Part shown: in pieces, positions 31,934 through 44,900 of the stretch | How the letters are laid out: each line of letters starts with the position of its first letter | Position numbering within the stretch: the stretch's first letter is position 1 | Source of the DNA: Collybiopsis luxurians FD-317 M1 | Taxonomy: Eukaryota; Basidiomycota; Agaricomycetes; Agaricales; Omphalotaceae | Length of the DNA stretch: 64,000 nucleotides | Assembly: GCA_000827265.1 (NCBI GenBank) | Contig: KN834824.1 | Coordinates: forward strand, 172,107-236,106 | Reading direction: 5' to 3' | Program-made: the position numbers and the translations under genes | The notes under the pieces: generated by a model | Databases searched by the model: none | What the model was told of the DNA's origin: nothing | The model's input: the letters and a program-made list of their open reading frames with translations, nothing else

Positions 31934-33561
31934 GCACCTATTTCGTGCTTTCAACCGCGCAAAGCTGATTGCATCGGCCCGGGATGTCGTAGGACGCGAT
32001 CTTTCGACACATCCTCGCTCTCAGGAAACTTGATTTAATCTGGCATTTGGGTTTTGTTTACCATACCTGTTACTCATACACCGCGCGCACTATGAGCTTC
32101 GAGGTTGACATTTATCACAATCGTTTGGAGTTTATATACCTCATTACACATTCCTTAATAAAGTTTTGGGCTTGGGTTTTGAATCATTTGTGTGTTGCGA
32201 AGAAATTCAGCGTTCGTACCGTAGGCTCATCGACCTAGCCTGGCTAGCCATTCATGCGAAATAAGTGGTTCGCGAATACCACCATTGAACCGAGGATGCA
32301 TCGCTGAACATGTGATCGTGGTCGCGTCTGTCAAGCGCGCAGATAGACGTTCGAACTATCCATCACAAAAGAATAGAAATTCTGCTTTTCATCTTGGTTC
32401 TGATATGTGAAACTGCGGTGGTGCTAGGCTACGGTCTATCGTTTCAGAACTTGGTGGCATGGTATGCCTCGAGTTGTTTCGATCAAAAGACATCGTTTCA
32501 AGGCCTAAATATGTTAAATGAGCTTCCATCTCATTTCTTCGCCCTTTTGATAAATTGTTCCGCTTTCATGCTGGAATCAAAACAAGCAAATATGACAGAT
32601 GATGGTTGTCCGATGTATTGGGATTATCATATCTTTGGTTAAGATTGTTCTTCTTTCATGGCCAATAAGTATGTACGACGATAGGATGGCTCCAAGGATA
32701 TCGAAGACATGCAACCTCACTGATCTAAATGAGGTTCGACACGAGTTCGAGATAAGTAGTAGAGAACATTTCAGCAGTCATCGATCATAAATATAGGTTG
32801 ACCCAGCTTCGCGCCGGCACGTTGATCATAAGGGCGAAAAGGAGCCTTGTTCAACGTCATGTTCCAGCGCAAAAGCCTCTGCCTCTTTGCCGTGACGTCA
32901 TGCCATCAACTCCCGTCGGCACGATCTTCATTTTTTTTCGAGCTCAGTAGCATACAAAATCTACGGGAGCCTTAGTGTACATGCCGTTCGACTAAAATGG
33001 CAAAATGAACTTCAAATCTCGGGAGCTCCATCGCGGAGCAGCTGGCCTGGTAAGTGTGAGCAAGTTTGTACATATATAGGCTTGCCCGATCTTCCCAGCT
33101 CCTGAGCTATAGTATAGCGTTCACCGAGCGCATCGTTTTCTCATGCAGGATGGTATATTATCCGGGGATATCATGTCGTCAAAATATCATGCGGCGAAAT
33201 AACATCTCTGAGCCTATGTAACTGGTGAAATGTGATCCTGAACTGTAAGTAGACTGTACTCTATGATTCTCCCGCTGCTCCCAATGGATCTGCCATGCCC
33301 GAAAGCACCGAAATTTTCTCGAGTTCAAAAGATCATACTTACGCGTTTTTCAATTGCAGAGCGCAAAAAATTCCTCCCACAACAATCAAGGGCTCCACAA
33401 TTTGTTCGAACAAATTTCCGACAGCTTTCTAACGATTGAGTATGCCTAGTAGGAAGAAATAAATGAAAATGAAAGAAAAATCATTTATTATCGTCATCGT
33501 ACAGGTAAGTGCACGACCTCTGCTCTACGCAATAGGTACAGCTCCTATTCAAACGAAGAGG
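31934..33561. other. intergenic, no gene recognised
   Basis: Separates two tandem hydrophobin copies. Short frames only. Confidence 0.5.
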
Positions 33562-33568
33562 TATAAAG
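33562..33568 (+). promoter_or_regulatory. TATA box of hydrophobin pseudogene
   Basis: tataaag lies 96 bp before the lost start codon, at the position equivalent to that in the intact paralogue. Confidence 0.55.
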
Positions 33569-33657
33569 ATCCTTTCGACGACCTGTGCAAATATTCCTCA
33601 CTACTCACTAGAACAACTAGCAGTTGTTGCTCCAGTTCTCTTTCGCCTCTCATAAGC

Positions 33658-34089
33658 ACGCAGCTCAAACTCGCCTTTGTCTCTGCTGCCCTCGCTACTG
33701 TTGCGGTCGCCATACCTGCTCCTGGTAATGAGCCTGCTAGTAGCTGCACCACTGGTCCTATTCAGTGCTGCAACAGCGTCGTACCTGCTTCCGACGCCTC
33801 TGCGACCAAAACTCTCGGTCTCCTTGGCATTGTTCTTCAGGACTTGAACGTCCTCGTTGGTCTTACTTGCGATCCCATTACCGTTATTGCTATCGGAAGC
33901 GCAAGCTGGTACATTCTTTCAGGGGGATTATACCGATTGCAACCTCACTCTACAGCTCCGGTGAAGCCGTCTGCTGCAAGGACAACAGCCACGATATGCT
34001 TATGCTTTCTGTTTACATTTCTGTACGAGATTTTGATTATTCAACAAGGTACCCTTATCTCCATCGGCTGTGTCCCCGGCGACCTTTGA
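33658..34089 (+). pseudogene. class I hydrophobin, start codon and intron donor lost
   Basis: Same three-exon layout as the gene at 31.5 kb: exons 33658-33908, 33956-33993 and 34049-34089. The expected ATG reads ACG (33658-33660, before CAG CTC AAA CTC). The second intron begins AT (33994, ATATGC) where the paralogue has GTAAGC. All eight cysteines are preserved ([23 protein letters not shown], then SWC across intron 1, [17 protein letters not shown]), so loss is recent or the copy is still partly usable, for example from an upstream in-frame ATG or an ACG start. A frame open from 33463 leads into exon 1, but would place about 65 residues before the signal peptide. Confidence 0.85.
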
Positions 34090-35638
34090 GCAAAATATCT
34101 GGAATGACTCTTTCGCCTGCGTCGGAGAAGAGATTTTCCAATTGTTCTGGGGTAGAGCCTTCGTTGGGCCCGTGGAGAAGGGTGTCAAGCATATTCTTGC
34201 TAAAGTTTTTTGTATGTGGGCTGATTTTTGGGAATAGCTAGCTAGTTAGTTATAAGCTCGGTGAATTGATGTCGTCTCGAACTATTCGCTACTTCGTAAC
34301 GCAGGCATAGGTTACCGAATTACATTGCTTCCTCACCGTGAGCTGCATGTACTGATCAAGGGTACGAGATATATACTGGAAAAGAGAGACCGCTACTGGG
34401 AGCAGAAGGATTTTTGGTTACCTATCAGTCGTCCGGCTCTGGGAAGACAAACAGCATCTGGATGGAGCACATTCAAGCGGAGGAGAGTCGAATGGAGTCA
34501 ACCTTGTCGTTGGTGTATGGCCAGTTGAACCGAAAGGTTAGCATGAGCTCGGCAGGCAATCGTCGTATAATGATCGAAGCAACTCAGATGCCACTATAAT
34601 GGTCCAGATAGGTCTAGTGGGAAAAAGTTCAAAATCTGCGATGCGCATATCTTAAGGTTCCTCTAACAGGAGTGGAAATTGCGTGAGGTGGGCCAGACTT
34701 CATAAAAACGAGCAGATTTAGTCTGGTCGCGATACCTGAGGCCTGAGTGGCTTGAATACTTCGACGCTTCAACGAGACGACTCGGTCTGGGGGAAGCTTA
34801 CGTCATGGCCGGATCAGACTTGCCGCTGACTATTTTTTCCCTTTCACGAATTCAAGGGCTATGAAGTATTGGCCCAACTTCGCCCCCTCTAGGTATACTT
34901 CTTGTATCGTAGATAGTTGGCTGCTGTCAGGGCGGGGAGATCTACAGTAACGATGCCCTGCGTCAGCTGTGAGCTCGTCTTCTCCTCCTGCAGCAGTCCC
35001 AGAGGCGATGGTGACAGGGTCAGCACCGGGATAACCTCTGGAAACCGGCGTTCAGATCTTGGACCATGCCGTGTAATAAACCTTCCTTCCTTCCTTCCTC
35101 CCCAGGACTTCAATCTTCAATCTTCAAGCCTCGTGCTTTGATTCGAGTGCATGCGATTAGAGCGCAATTAATTACTGCTGACCGTGTTACAGTTTAGTAG
35201 ACACTGGTCTTCAGGCCCCAGAGCGAACTTCTAACAGTTGAGTCATCAGCTCGTTTTGATTTTTGGTCCGCAGGCTATCATTTCGATATTCGCGCTCAAT
35301 ATACTCAATGTATTGGGCATACTTCTTAGACCATTTTTTGACCCTCCTCTCCCAGCACGCACAGTTGACATCATCATCTTCATCTCCATCATTATCCTCA
35401 TCAGGCAATATCATTGTCAATGTCTTGAAGTGACGTTTCAAAGATTTTTTTCGGAATTCTTCGTAGATCGCATAATCAATTTACGCCTAAGTACATAAGT
35501 GCCATCCAATCAAGCATTCTCTTTGGTTGGCTATAGAGCGTTGGACTCTCTCTCTACCGTGACTTCTTTTGCTTTTGAGGGCCGGTTTTCTTCTTTTTCT
35601 TCTTCGTCTTTGTTTTTTACGCCTCCTCGCCTAGTGTG
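34090..35638. other. intergenic, no gene recognised
   Basis: Short frames only. A ccttccttccttcctcc run lies near 35083. Confidence 0.5.
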
Positions 35639-37142
35639 ATGACTCTTAACAGTGCCGAGGAGCAAGAGCACGCGCTAACCCTGCTATATCGCCATGTTAT
35701 ATTCGTCATACCACAGACTTTTGTATACGGTGTGTCTTTTGATCTACTCTTTCAATGGCAGTGATTTCTGACAAGAACTTGGTCGCTCTAATGACAGGGA
35801 TATACGCTGTCTTGATTCCTGTTTCTTCCTTTATTATGCTGTGGGTCCTTTTGGTTCTTATCTTTCAGCATCAAAACGTCTTTCTCAGTTGAGTTTGGAA
35901 TTAGACGTCAAGGGCTCACAACAAAAGCGAGGAAAATTCTATTCGGAATAACAATTTTCATGTTTCTGCTATCCACAGCATACTGGATAGCTTCACTCTC
36001 GACATTGATCCAGTTCTTCCAGGCCTGGTTCCTATCCGCTGATCCTGATACCCAAAAAACGCCTCACTATCTGTTCTTCTTCAATGCATTGATGCTGGTC
36101 AATGTTGGTTCAACCATAGCTCTTGCTCTTACTCTGGACTGACTTGGGGTCGCGTAGTATATTCTGACCGATGGAGTTGTAGTCTGGCGAGCCTGGGTAC
36201 TATGCCATGCAGATGGGAAACGAGCTCTTATAATGTGTCTGTTTTTGCTCTGTCTCGTAGCAGGTGCGTGGATCTCAGATTTCCTTCCAAATTTAGAGTT
36301 AACAAATGAAATTTCTGACGATTGTTACTCACAGCCTCCGTGGCTGCCACAATCACCATCCGCATTGTCTTAACGGTAATAGATACGGAAACAGGCATAG
36401 AATTCGACGAGCTGAACCTGGGAATTAATGTCACGCAATTTGCAACGATGGTGTTTTCTATCTTGAACAATTCCATAGCTACTTCACTGATTTCAATCAA
36501 AGCCTGGTTGGTGATGATATCAAACTATTAGCAGTTCGGCTTATTTACTTTGCTCTTTCTATTTTAGGAAAAGTAGAAGTGTAATATGCAACGACCTGAA
36601 CGCCAGTGTCGATGGGTGCGCAAAGGCCGGAAAAATATTTGCCCTTCTCATTGAAACGGGTGTATTATACACTCTGTCTTGTGTAAGTCGGCCCTTCGTA
36701 CCATTGTTCAGAGTGAAGCTGATACCTCCCAATGCAATCTGCAGCTCGCCTCACTGATATTTTCTGTCATTCCTCTGAAAATCGGGACAGTGGGTGACTT
36801 GTATACCCCTGTAAATGTGCAATTGGCGGTATGTGTCCCAAAATTTCTCTCCCCGGACATCTTATATTGACCTTCTCTTAGGGAATTTACCCCTTAGTCG
36901 TCCTTCTTCTGGTAACCCATAATCTAACCCTTGATGAAACGGTAAGAGAGCAGACTGGGTTCTGTGCCACCACAATGCAGCTCGAGTCTGCCATGCACTT
37001 TGAGCGTCGATCTGTAATTTCAATTGGAAGCGACAAGTCTGAAGCTAACCACTCCGCGGATGTTCACCGGTGTTGCATTCACAAACGCAGTGTAAGCTTC
37101 TCCGCCAAAAGTAGAAGGAGTAACATCAAGGGAAGTGTGTAG
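35639..37142 (+). CDS. seven-helix integral membrane protein
   Basis: Multi-exon gene starting MTLNSAEEQEHALTLLYRHV. Hydrophobic segments follow: IYAVLIPVSSFIMLW, ILFGITIFMFLLSTAYWIAS, then after a 54-bp intron (36104-36157) ALMLVN joins YILTDGVVVWRAWVLC, a hallmark of a basidiomycete family of seven-transmembrane proteins. Later segments are ASVAATITIRIVLTVI, GKIFALLIETGVLYTL, LASLIFSVIPLKIG and GIYPLVVLLLVTHN, ending in a cytosolic tail that closes NIKGSV. The function of the family is unknown; a receptor-like role is often assumed from topology. No break was seen, though not all exon borders were fixed. Confidence 0.72.
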
Positions 37143-37560
37143 GGGGGATTTTGCATGAGCTGCTACATCGAAGACATGTAATTTTTGGCTATGGCCTATG
37201 GCCTATCACTCGAAAGCTTTGAAAGATTACATATTCTGACTGAATCAGTACCTAGAGCTTATAAGTTCTTTATGTTCGTTACATACACAATCTCCGATTC
37301 TAACATATACACATCCTATGGATCGTTGGAATGCTTACAGGAGACTACCGATTCCCATGTTCACTGAAGCTGAAAGAGGACTTGTACTCCCTTACCAGTA
37401 CATGTATGTTTCAGGTAAGAAAAAGTCCATCTTCCCTTTGACATACACAACATCCGGACCTAGAGGGCTATATTTATCCTCGCTTTCGCTTATTCGAATA
37501 AGAAGCGATGGGCGGGCCTGCAGTAAAGTAGATAATAAGAAAGGGGAGCTCGTCAAAGGA
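37143..37560. other. intergenic between convergent genes
   Basis: 418 bp between the membrane-protein gene and the RNI-like gene; nothing recognised. Confidence 0.5.
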
Positions 37561-38520
37561 TCACACTGCTCTACTTCGTAGCCAAAGTAAGCTGTCCACT
37601 GACTTTTTGATGGGCTTTTCGGAGGAATACGTCGGTTGGTCGATGAGGAAGAGGTCCCGCAGATTTCTGCCGAGCTGGGGATTGGCTTCACATGCAGTTG
37701 CCAGAGCTCCTAAAGCTTTACTATCACTGGTATAGGATAAAAAGGTCGACTCAAAATAGAAACGAGCTTGCGAGAAGAACGCACATGCTCCCCTGACTAT
37801 AGAAGCAACGGGCAATGCTATGCCAGTGAGCATATACACAAGCATAATACAGAAGCACTGACCTCTTATCATGCCCGGAAATCCTTAACGCCTCGAGCTT
37901 GGGGCACGATTCCACAATAGCCAGCAAAACGTCTTTCCCGAAATGTAAAGCGGCGTCCAAGCAGATTAGACGCATTTCAGGACACATTCTGATGAATTCA
38001 ATGAATTTCCTTTCGGTCATTCTTCCTCCACATCCAGTTTCTGCATCTCCTGCCAGGAAGGTGTTAAGCTGAGCGCGGAGAGCAGGACGAGACATTAGAT
38101 TTGAGAGCATAGCACTGCAGAAACAACGTTCAGGAGATGCCAACTGAAATACTGAAACCAAGTACTGACTCGTCGATATTGAAATTCTCTCCGAACTTGA
38201 CACAATCTGTGCCGAGCGTATCCAACGGACTTTGGTCCCACTCCGTTTTTTGACCATTATAAAGGCTTTTATGGTGAGTACGAGAAAAATCAGCGCCGCG
38301 GGTTTTGAATGACTTGGGTGGAGGAGGAGGTGGAGGACGACCTCCTCGGAACCCTCCTCTTCCCCCGCCACGACGACCTCCTCCACTGCCACGTCCCCGT
38401 TTGAGTCTCGTCCTCGGCCTATGGCAGCTCCGGCCCCGACGGTGTTCCCTAAAGAATGCAAACTAAATCCGTTTGTTCGTGAAGCTGGCATGCTTGAAAG
38501 TAGGCGGTGTTGGTGGTTCG
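37561..38520 (-). CDS. Gly/Arg-rich RNI-like (leucine-rich) protein
   Basis: Reads EHRRGRSCHRP, an RG box (RGGGRGGFRGGRPPPPPPPK), SFKTRGADFSRTHHKSLYNG, KTEWDQSPLDTLGTDCVKFG, ENFNID, then after an intron with GTCAGT donor and TTCTGCAG acceptor (near 38170) DAMLSNLMSRPALRAQLNTF, RMTERKFIEFIRMCPEMRLI and VESCPKLEALRISGHDK. A final exon ends KALGALATACEANPQLGRNL and LWLRSRAV (37561). The pattern (RG domain, KTEWDRAPL-like box, RNI/LRR segments) matches conserved uncharacterised basidiomycete proteins; RNA binding is plausible from the RG box. The 5' end is unresolved: a TAG interrupts the frame near 38465 (FTNKRI, stop), so either an intron or a mutation lies there. Confidence 0.58.
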
Positions 38521-39176
38521 GGTTCAAGCTGGGTAGAATCTTTTCCTGGTCTCAAATGATGTTGTAAGCATGTGGATCGTCGCAAATTCAGATCTTGATT
38601 CTTGTTCAGATTTGCGCGTTACCAAACGCACCTTGAATATCTTTCATTCTGGGTGAATCCTGGCAATAGCTGGAAGGCTTTTTCGGATTCTGAGCTATCG
38701 AAGCTTGGCTACATCTAGAAGAAACTGAGATGCAATGATCATTGAAATGAACCGCGTCACTCATCAGATTCAGTAACGTGATGGTGAGTTCGGCGCCTAC
38801 CTTGGCGGTTAAATTCTTCGACCTTGACCTCGATGTCGGTGAAACTGAGCAGCGTTACATATTGCATTTATTGATATTTTTTGCAGTGGGGACCCATTCA
38901 ATTCCGTTCAAGGTCAAGAAATTTCTTCCGGAACGCACTGGCAACCCGCCAAAATCTCAGAATGAGTCTAGGTTTAGCAAGGGAATTGGCGCGTCTCCGA
39001 CCAAGATATGGCGAGTTCTTCGTCTCAAAGTCATTTCTCTCTGAGGCTTATTCATGCTTAGAAACACTCCTGCACCTTAAATCTGTCAGATATTGTAAGT
39101 GGGAATAAGTATCTGTGTGCAAAATTTTGTCTGTTGAGGTTGCTTTTGATACTCTATCTGCGCACGCAAAGCAGTC
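38521..39176. other. intergenic between divergent genes
   Basis: A basic, frame-open stretch at 38881-39108 (NALATRQNLRMSLGLARELA) could be a 5' exon or mitochondrial leader of the next gene, but no splice link was proven. Confidence 0.35.
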
Positions 39177-40503
39177 GTGAGCACAAACACCAACGAAACG
39201 CACTCTCTTCCCCCTCTTCCCTCTCTTCCTTCTCTTCCGCCTTCTTCATCGTCGGTCTCCGGACCATTACCATGGTTATCACTCTCTGAGATTAACGAAT
39301 ATCTGAAGCTTCTTCGGTATCATATACCTTGGACCTTTACTACCTCAAACAAGACAACACACGGAAGGGTCAAGTTTGGCCCTGGCTGGTCTTACCATGG
39401 AAAATACCTACTCAAGTCATGGCAAGATGGTACTTTATTTGCTTCGAGGATTAGAGACATTCTGCATAGCGAGGGAGTGAGTAAATTTTTACGACGAATT
39501 TGTCTGAAAATCACAACCATGTTCGAACGTTAGATTCCGTATTCCCTTGTCAACTCTTCCGAATTTTATATGAATCTGGTACAGAGAAGTTCAGCCGACC
39601 TTCGATTTTCTAATCCTCCAATCTCGACTGCCTCTTCACCGGCATCAGTGTTGAAGTCGCACAATCTACCTTTTCAGAATAAGCTCCTTGCAGAGCAGAG
39701 GGATGAGGATGAGAGGGAGGAGAAGGTTACAATAATGCTGCTTCAGATAAAAACAACCAATGCCTACGTTCCTTCGGAAATCTCAGACCTGAGAAGGCCA
39801 GCTCCAGCCAGAGATGTTACTCGTAAGTATTCCAGCCTATTGTCTACCGGTTTACCCATCGTCTGTGTGCTAAATGGACCTTCTCTTCACTGTAGCTTTC
39901 CCCGAAGCACTAATAGTCCCAGGTCTCACCATTCGCGATGTTCGATTCGCAATGCTCGTCGATAACATTTTCAGAAAGGATTTCATCGCACGAGGGATGG
40001 GGATCAATTCCGTCTCTCCGGACATCCATCAACGAGAGTATCCATCCGCTGAGCAAATGGTAAGCAACATGTTTTGGAAAGGGTTTTGTCCATGTTGTGC
40101 GCTGCCACATGAAATACACGAGTGCGAGAGGCGGAGCCAGTATGGACCCTCGAAGTCCTGCGATGTGTGTGGAAAACATGGACATTGGGTGATAGATTGC
40201 GAGTACGTGAGAAGAAGAAAGAGGAATGAACTTGAGGGAAATCGGGAGAACGTAGGTGCGGAGGGGCAAGCAGTGGAGCTGCATCGGGAGAAGACGAGGC
40301 TGAGGAATAGAAAGGTACAGTTCAAGCTGATTCCTTTCGCTTACACCGCTCATTTAAACTTCCTGCTGTCTCGATCATTTTCCCTTCTCTCTTTATGCGT
40401 GTTGCGAATAGACACGCGAAAAATTCAAAATGCGAAAGGAGAAACGTCTTTGGACAAGAAGGGAGAAGTGAGCGAGGGATTTTCAGTGCAGCAAACTCAG
40501 TAG
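39177..40503 (+). CDS. zinc-knuckle protein, possible pterin-carbinolamine dehydratase relative
   Basis: Exon 1 has PLPWLSLSEINEYLKLLRYH and KYLLKSWQDGTLFASRIRDI, which look like the start and helix of a PCD/DCoH fold (hence the tentative name). After an intron with donor GTGAGT near 39478 come SDLRRPAPARDVT, another intron (about 39822-39897) and ALIVPGLTIRDVRFAMLVDN. The C-terminal region has two Cys/His clusters: CPCCALPHEIHEC and CDVCGKHGHWVIDC, the latter a CX2CX4HX4C zinc knuckle. A charged coiled tail follows. The first codon of the frame is GTG, so the true start lies in an upstream exon. The family call is uncertain; the zinc knuckle is clear. Confidence 0.42.
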
Positions 40504-40677
40504 TTGATTACCAGACGAAGTGGACAAGAGTAAAAAGTACATATACATTCATTTTATAATGCCGCATGGATCCCTTATAGAACGTTCTTTTCCAAGGCCG
40601 ACTATCTATCTTAAGCCTTTGCTGCTGCTGCTCGTCTGCCTGCATATTGTTGTGTGAGGTACTCCTATCGATAATTG

Positions 40678-41568
40678 TCAGTTTAATCCAAAACATCTGA
40701 CAAGAACAAGTCCGCTCGCCTCATCAAACGTAGCCTTGAACGAGTCCCGAGCCTTTACATCGGCCCAATACTTTCTCCACCTCTCGAATCTCGGCTCGGT
40801 CTGCAATTTCTCCCATGTACTCTTCCCCTCTCCCTCAGGGAAGCTTCCATAATCATTCTTCAACGCAATCTCCAATCGAGCGAAAAACGGAACAACAGCA
40901 GCGTCGGCAGTGGTAAAATGCTTCCCATCGCCAATAGCAAAGCCCTCCGGAGCCAAGAGATTTTGAATCGTTTCAAATGCTGTAAGAACACTTTCCGCGC
41001 TGGCCTTGCCCGATTGGAAAGCGTAATATGGGGGAGCGAATTTGGTTGAGAAAGCGTCAATGAAGAAGCGAGTTTGGGCGCGAAGGACTGGGTCTTTGGG
41101 AAGGAGGGCGCTGTCGGGGTAGAGGTCGGCCACAAATTCGAGTAGGACTAGGGACTCGGCGATTTTGGTGGACTCAGGGGATGGCTGATCGCCTGGAACT
41201 TTTGGGCCGCCAAAAGCAACAGCAGGAACCTAGTTGAGTTAGGAATATGGATACGGAACTTGGCTGAGCTGGGTTAAATGCACAAACCTTACTCGCGGGG
41301 TTGATCTTGGGCTGGTACCACTCTGGCTTGTTCTTGAGATCAATCTCATACCTTATGAAATCCTTGTTTGGTTTCGCGCCGCTCTCCGCCAGAGCCAGTT
41401 CGACCTAGGAGGCAGTTAGATCTCGACCGGTTTTACCTTCATCTCGACGTATGAAATTACCCTGTGCGCAAAAGGACAGGTCTATGTCGTAATTCAGTTG
41501 AATTGTAGAGTCATTACCGGACCGTTTACCTTGGCAGTATAGAGGGTAAGGGGTTCAGCCAAAGCCAT
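40678..41568 (-). CDS. omega-type glutathione S-transferase
   Basis: Starts MALAEPLTLYTAK (ATG at 41566-41568). After two introns a tiny exon holds the omega-class active-site motif TCPFAHR, with the reactive cysteine, and then VELALAESGAKPNKDFIRYE, LKNKPEWYQPKINPASK, VPAVAFGG and ESTKIAESLVLLEFVADLYP (glutathione-binding ES motif). The helical C-terminal domain (LRAQTRFFIDAFSTKFAPPY, TADAAVVPFFARLEIALKND) completes a protein of normal length. Omega GSTs act as thiol transferases and reductases in the cytosol. No defect seen. Confidence 0.9.
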
Positions 41569-41913
41569 TGTTAGTAGATGGTTGATAATCAAAGTTGAAG
41601 GTGTTCCTGTTCTTTTATACCATGACTGGATGAGTAAACTACGACTGGATGAATAAGCGTATCGTTAAAAATGGGTCAAGAATCTCATAGCGCGTCATGA
41701 TAGCGCAATGTGTAACATTCCGGACGTGGAGAACCGGTATCATGAGACCACGCCTGAGATCTAGCCTCTTGACTTATAGTCTACACAGTTACACACGAAT
41801 CATATTCTTGATCCTTAATACAGCGAGTATTGAACTACTCCCAAAAAATGTCGAAAATAAGATGTATATATAGCAAGTACTTTTCTGCGCAGCGCGATCA
41901 CAAACAAAAAACC
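41569..41913. other. intergenic
   Basis: 345 bp between the GST start and the CFT1 stop; nothing recognised. Confidence 0.5.
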
Positions 41914-44900
41914 TTACCAAGGCCCATCCAACGTTATCCAATCCCGCCTCACAACCCCAACCTCCGTACCAATCTGTTTCGTCATCTCCAACTGCCTTGT
42001 TGTCGACGAGCTTTCAAAATGCATCAACAGGTTTCCGTCCAGAATATCTTTTGAAAGTGGCCGAGAGACGTAATCGTTTCGGACAATGCTAGAAATGAAA
42101 GGGTGAGAATTTGCCCAAGTGAAAAGAAGGAAAACCTCCAAATTACCGAAACGCCCGGGGATTCAGTCCCGCAATGTGCTGAATGTTCCTCGTCAACTGC
42201 CCTTGGAGCAGCTGCAACCTTTTCGCAGTAGATTCTTCAACCGGAGTGATTGCTGCGATCGATCCATTCGTCGCGCCTATATAACAAACTGTGAGTATTC
42301 GGACGCGCTTTTTAAGGCTCGATCTACTTACCGCACAAGAGCTTGGCTTGCGGAACGACAGTGTCAGAACTCGTGCGTCGGGCAACGAGTGCAGTCGTTT
42401 GATACTCTGCTTGACTGTTAAACTCAGAACGCAACAGTAAATACCGTCCATCTCGGGATTCGGGGTCTAATGGGTTCTTAGTCAGTTCGTAAAGCCAAAA
42501 CTCAATGTTGGTCTGACCTTGAGGGTTATAATCATACAATCTCATAATTCCCTCCTCGTCATGGGTAAAGATAGCCATTTCGTTATCGGCGAAGAAAAAG
42601 TCGGAACTGGTGACGCAAAGGTGGCGCGTGTCTTTGCCGAGTAGAACGAGCTTGTAGGGGTCCTCCTGCGATCCACCGATTAAAGATAAGCAGCCAGAGG
42701 TGAAGTGAAGGAGAGTACCGTACCTGGAAAGCAACGAACCAGATGCTTTTGACAGCATCCCCTATCAACAAGAGGTTCTTGATCGTCCGAAGAGAAGTGA
42801 CATAAACTCCAACGTCCATGAAGGCTACACCCACAAGACGTTCATCTGAATCGAACGCCCGAACAAAGATCTACGCGGAAAGGCGATGATGAGCTCGGAC
42901 TAAAAAATCAAAAGGCAGAATCGCATACCTTTTGCCCCATCGACGACACCAGATATCCATTCAACCCACAAAGAGCGGTAACCGGTCCTTTTGCATCGTC
43001 TCGACACCTCAATCGAAGCTTGTACCATCGTTTTGGAGATGATGTTGGATCGGCGACGACTTCCACTATTTCGAAAATGTACGTCTATATACCAAATAAA
43101 GAATAAGTTAGCGGCGTCCGAAAGGAAAGAGATAAAAGTTGTATTTACAGCTCCTTTGACAGCCAAATCCTCTCCACGATTGATCGTCGTTCCTACCGCA
43201 ATGAATTCCTTCAAACCCGTCTCCGTACTGGCCGTCTCGAGCGAAACGCACGCGACGGCGTTCACAATCTCATTGTTGGCGAATTCAAACCTAAGATCGA
43301 GAAAAGAAAACAAACCTATAAATTTCGTCAAAACCAAACAAACGATATGAATCTTACCCATCCATCGAAATCCATAAATCTGGCGAGATCAATTCAAGGG
43401 TAGAACATTCAGTTATCGGGTAAGATATATTTGGTGCTAGAGCGAGGAAATACAAAGAGCTCAGACAACCAGAGTGAGGGAAAAAAAAACCGAAAAAGTC
43501 ACTGACCATCCGGCTCCCAGATCTTATTACCATCTTCATCGAAACTCGCAAAGCTCGCTTCCAAAATTGACGCTGCGACAACCAGAGAGGTCGAAGGGTC
43601 AAACACCACGCTGGTGTAGGCCCGGCCGCGAGGGATCGAGCGCATGGGGAGAGGAAGTTCGAGTTGGAAATCCGGTATCCATTCGAGGAGGGAAGGTCCC
43701 TAGAATTCGATATGAACCATCAATAAGCGACTACCCAAAGAATCACCGATACCCCACCTCATCACTGTACACCAAAAACTCCCCTCCGTTCCCTCCGCCC
43801 CACACTTTACCACTTCCCTTCGGATCAGCTGCTGGCTCCCACGCCGTAAACGCATGAACGATCGAATGTCCGGAAGAATACAAATTCACTCCTCCCCGGT
43901 CGGTAGCTATGATCCACGACGGGTTCTCCCCAGTGAAAAACACACCGGTATACGTCGTCGTCTGGGCCGCTGCCTCGCCATCACCTCGATGAGCCGACGA
44001 TGGCGGAGAGAAGGGAGGCGTCGTGTGGAATGGTACAAACATCCTCGAAATCTTCTTTTGGTCCGTTCCAACACTCACACCGCCGCTGAATCCGCCGCCC
44101 CCTCCTGAACCTGAACTTGAACCCCCACCGCCCACACCGCCAGGACCAACATTACCAAATCCAGATCCCGGACCACCTCCGGCACCTCCTCCCAATCCTG
44201 GTTCGACTCGCTGGATCTCAAACGTCTTGGAAAAGACCTTGACAAATGCAATCCGGAGATGAACGGCTCTCGAGTTCGAGGCGCTCGTTGGGGGGACAGA
44301 AGGTCTTCCTCCTGCGGCTGTAGGCAGCGTAGGCGATGCCGGAGATGTAGGAGAGACAGGCGACACCCCATTCATGGGTGCATCAGCGGACGAGGAGCTA
44401 GGTACGGGCGTAGGAGCAGCGGCCGGGACAGCTTGATATATTGCCATTTGGCCAGAACGTAATAAAACCTGTACAGAAAGGTCAGCGATGAAATCCTGAA
44501 AAGCAAAACAAAAAGACTTACAAACAAATGCAACTCGGGCTTACTCTCGCCCAACGGAGCAATAGTGACCTGATCAATTCCACCGCCAGCCAAACTCAAT
44601 ATACTCGTCTCTCTCCCCTGTTCAAGCACCGGACTAGCCAGGTTCGGCGACTTGCTCACCCTCGCACTCGCATCATCACCCTCCTTCATCGCCACATCCT
44701 GTGTCTGAGCCAAACCTGACCCCGAACCCACTCCTGACCCCGACCCTGACCCCGAACCCGATTTTAAAGCTCCCATAGGCACTGCGTTCGCATTCGCAGC
44801 AGTCACACCAGAACTCATCAACGGCATCCCTGCTCCCACTCCTGCACCCTCCCCCTCATCTACAAGCACACTCTCCAGCGTCATAAACGGCGCCCCAACC

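Noticed and set aside
33994..34048. Possible U12-type AT-AC intron in the second hydrophobin
   Set aside because: The donor ATATGC differs from the ATATCC consensus, the end is AG rather than AC, and the paralogue has an ordinary GT-AG intron there, so a point mutation is simpler.
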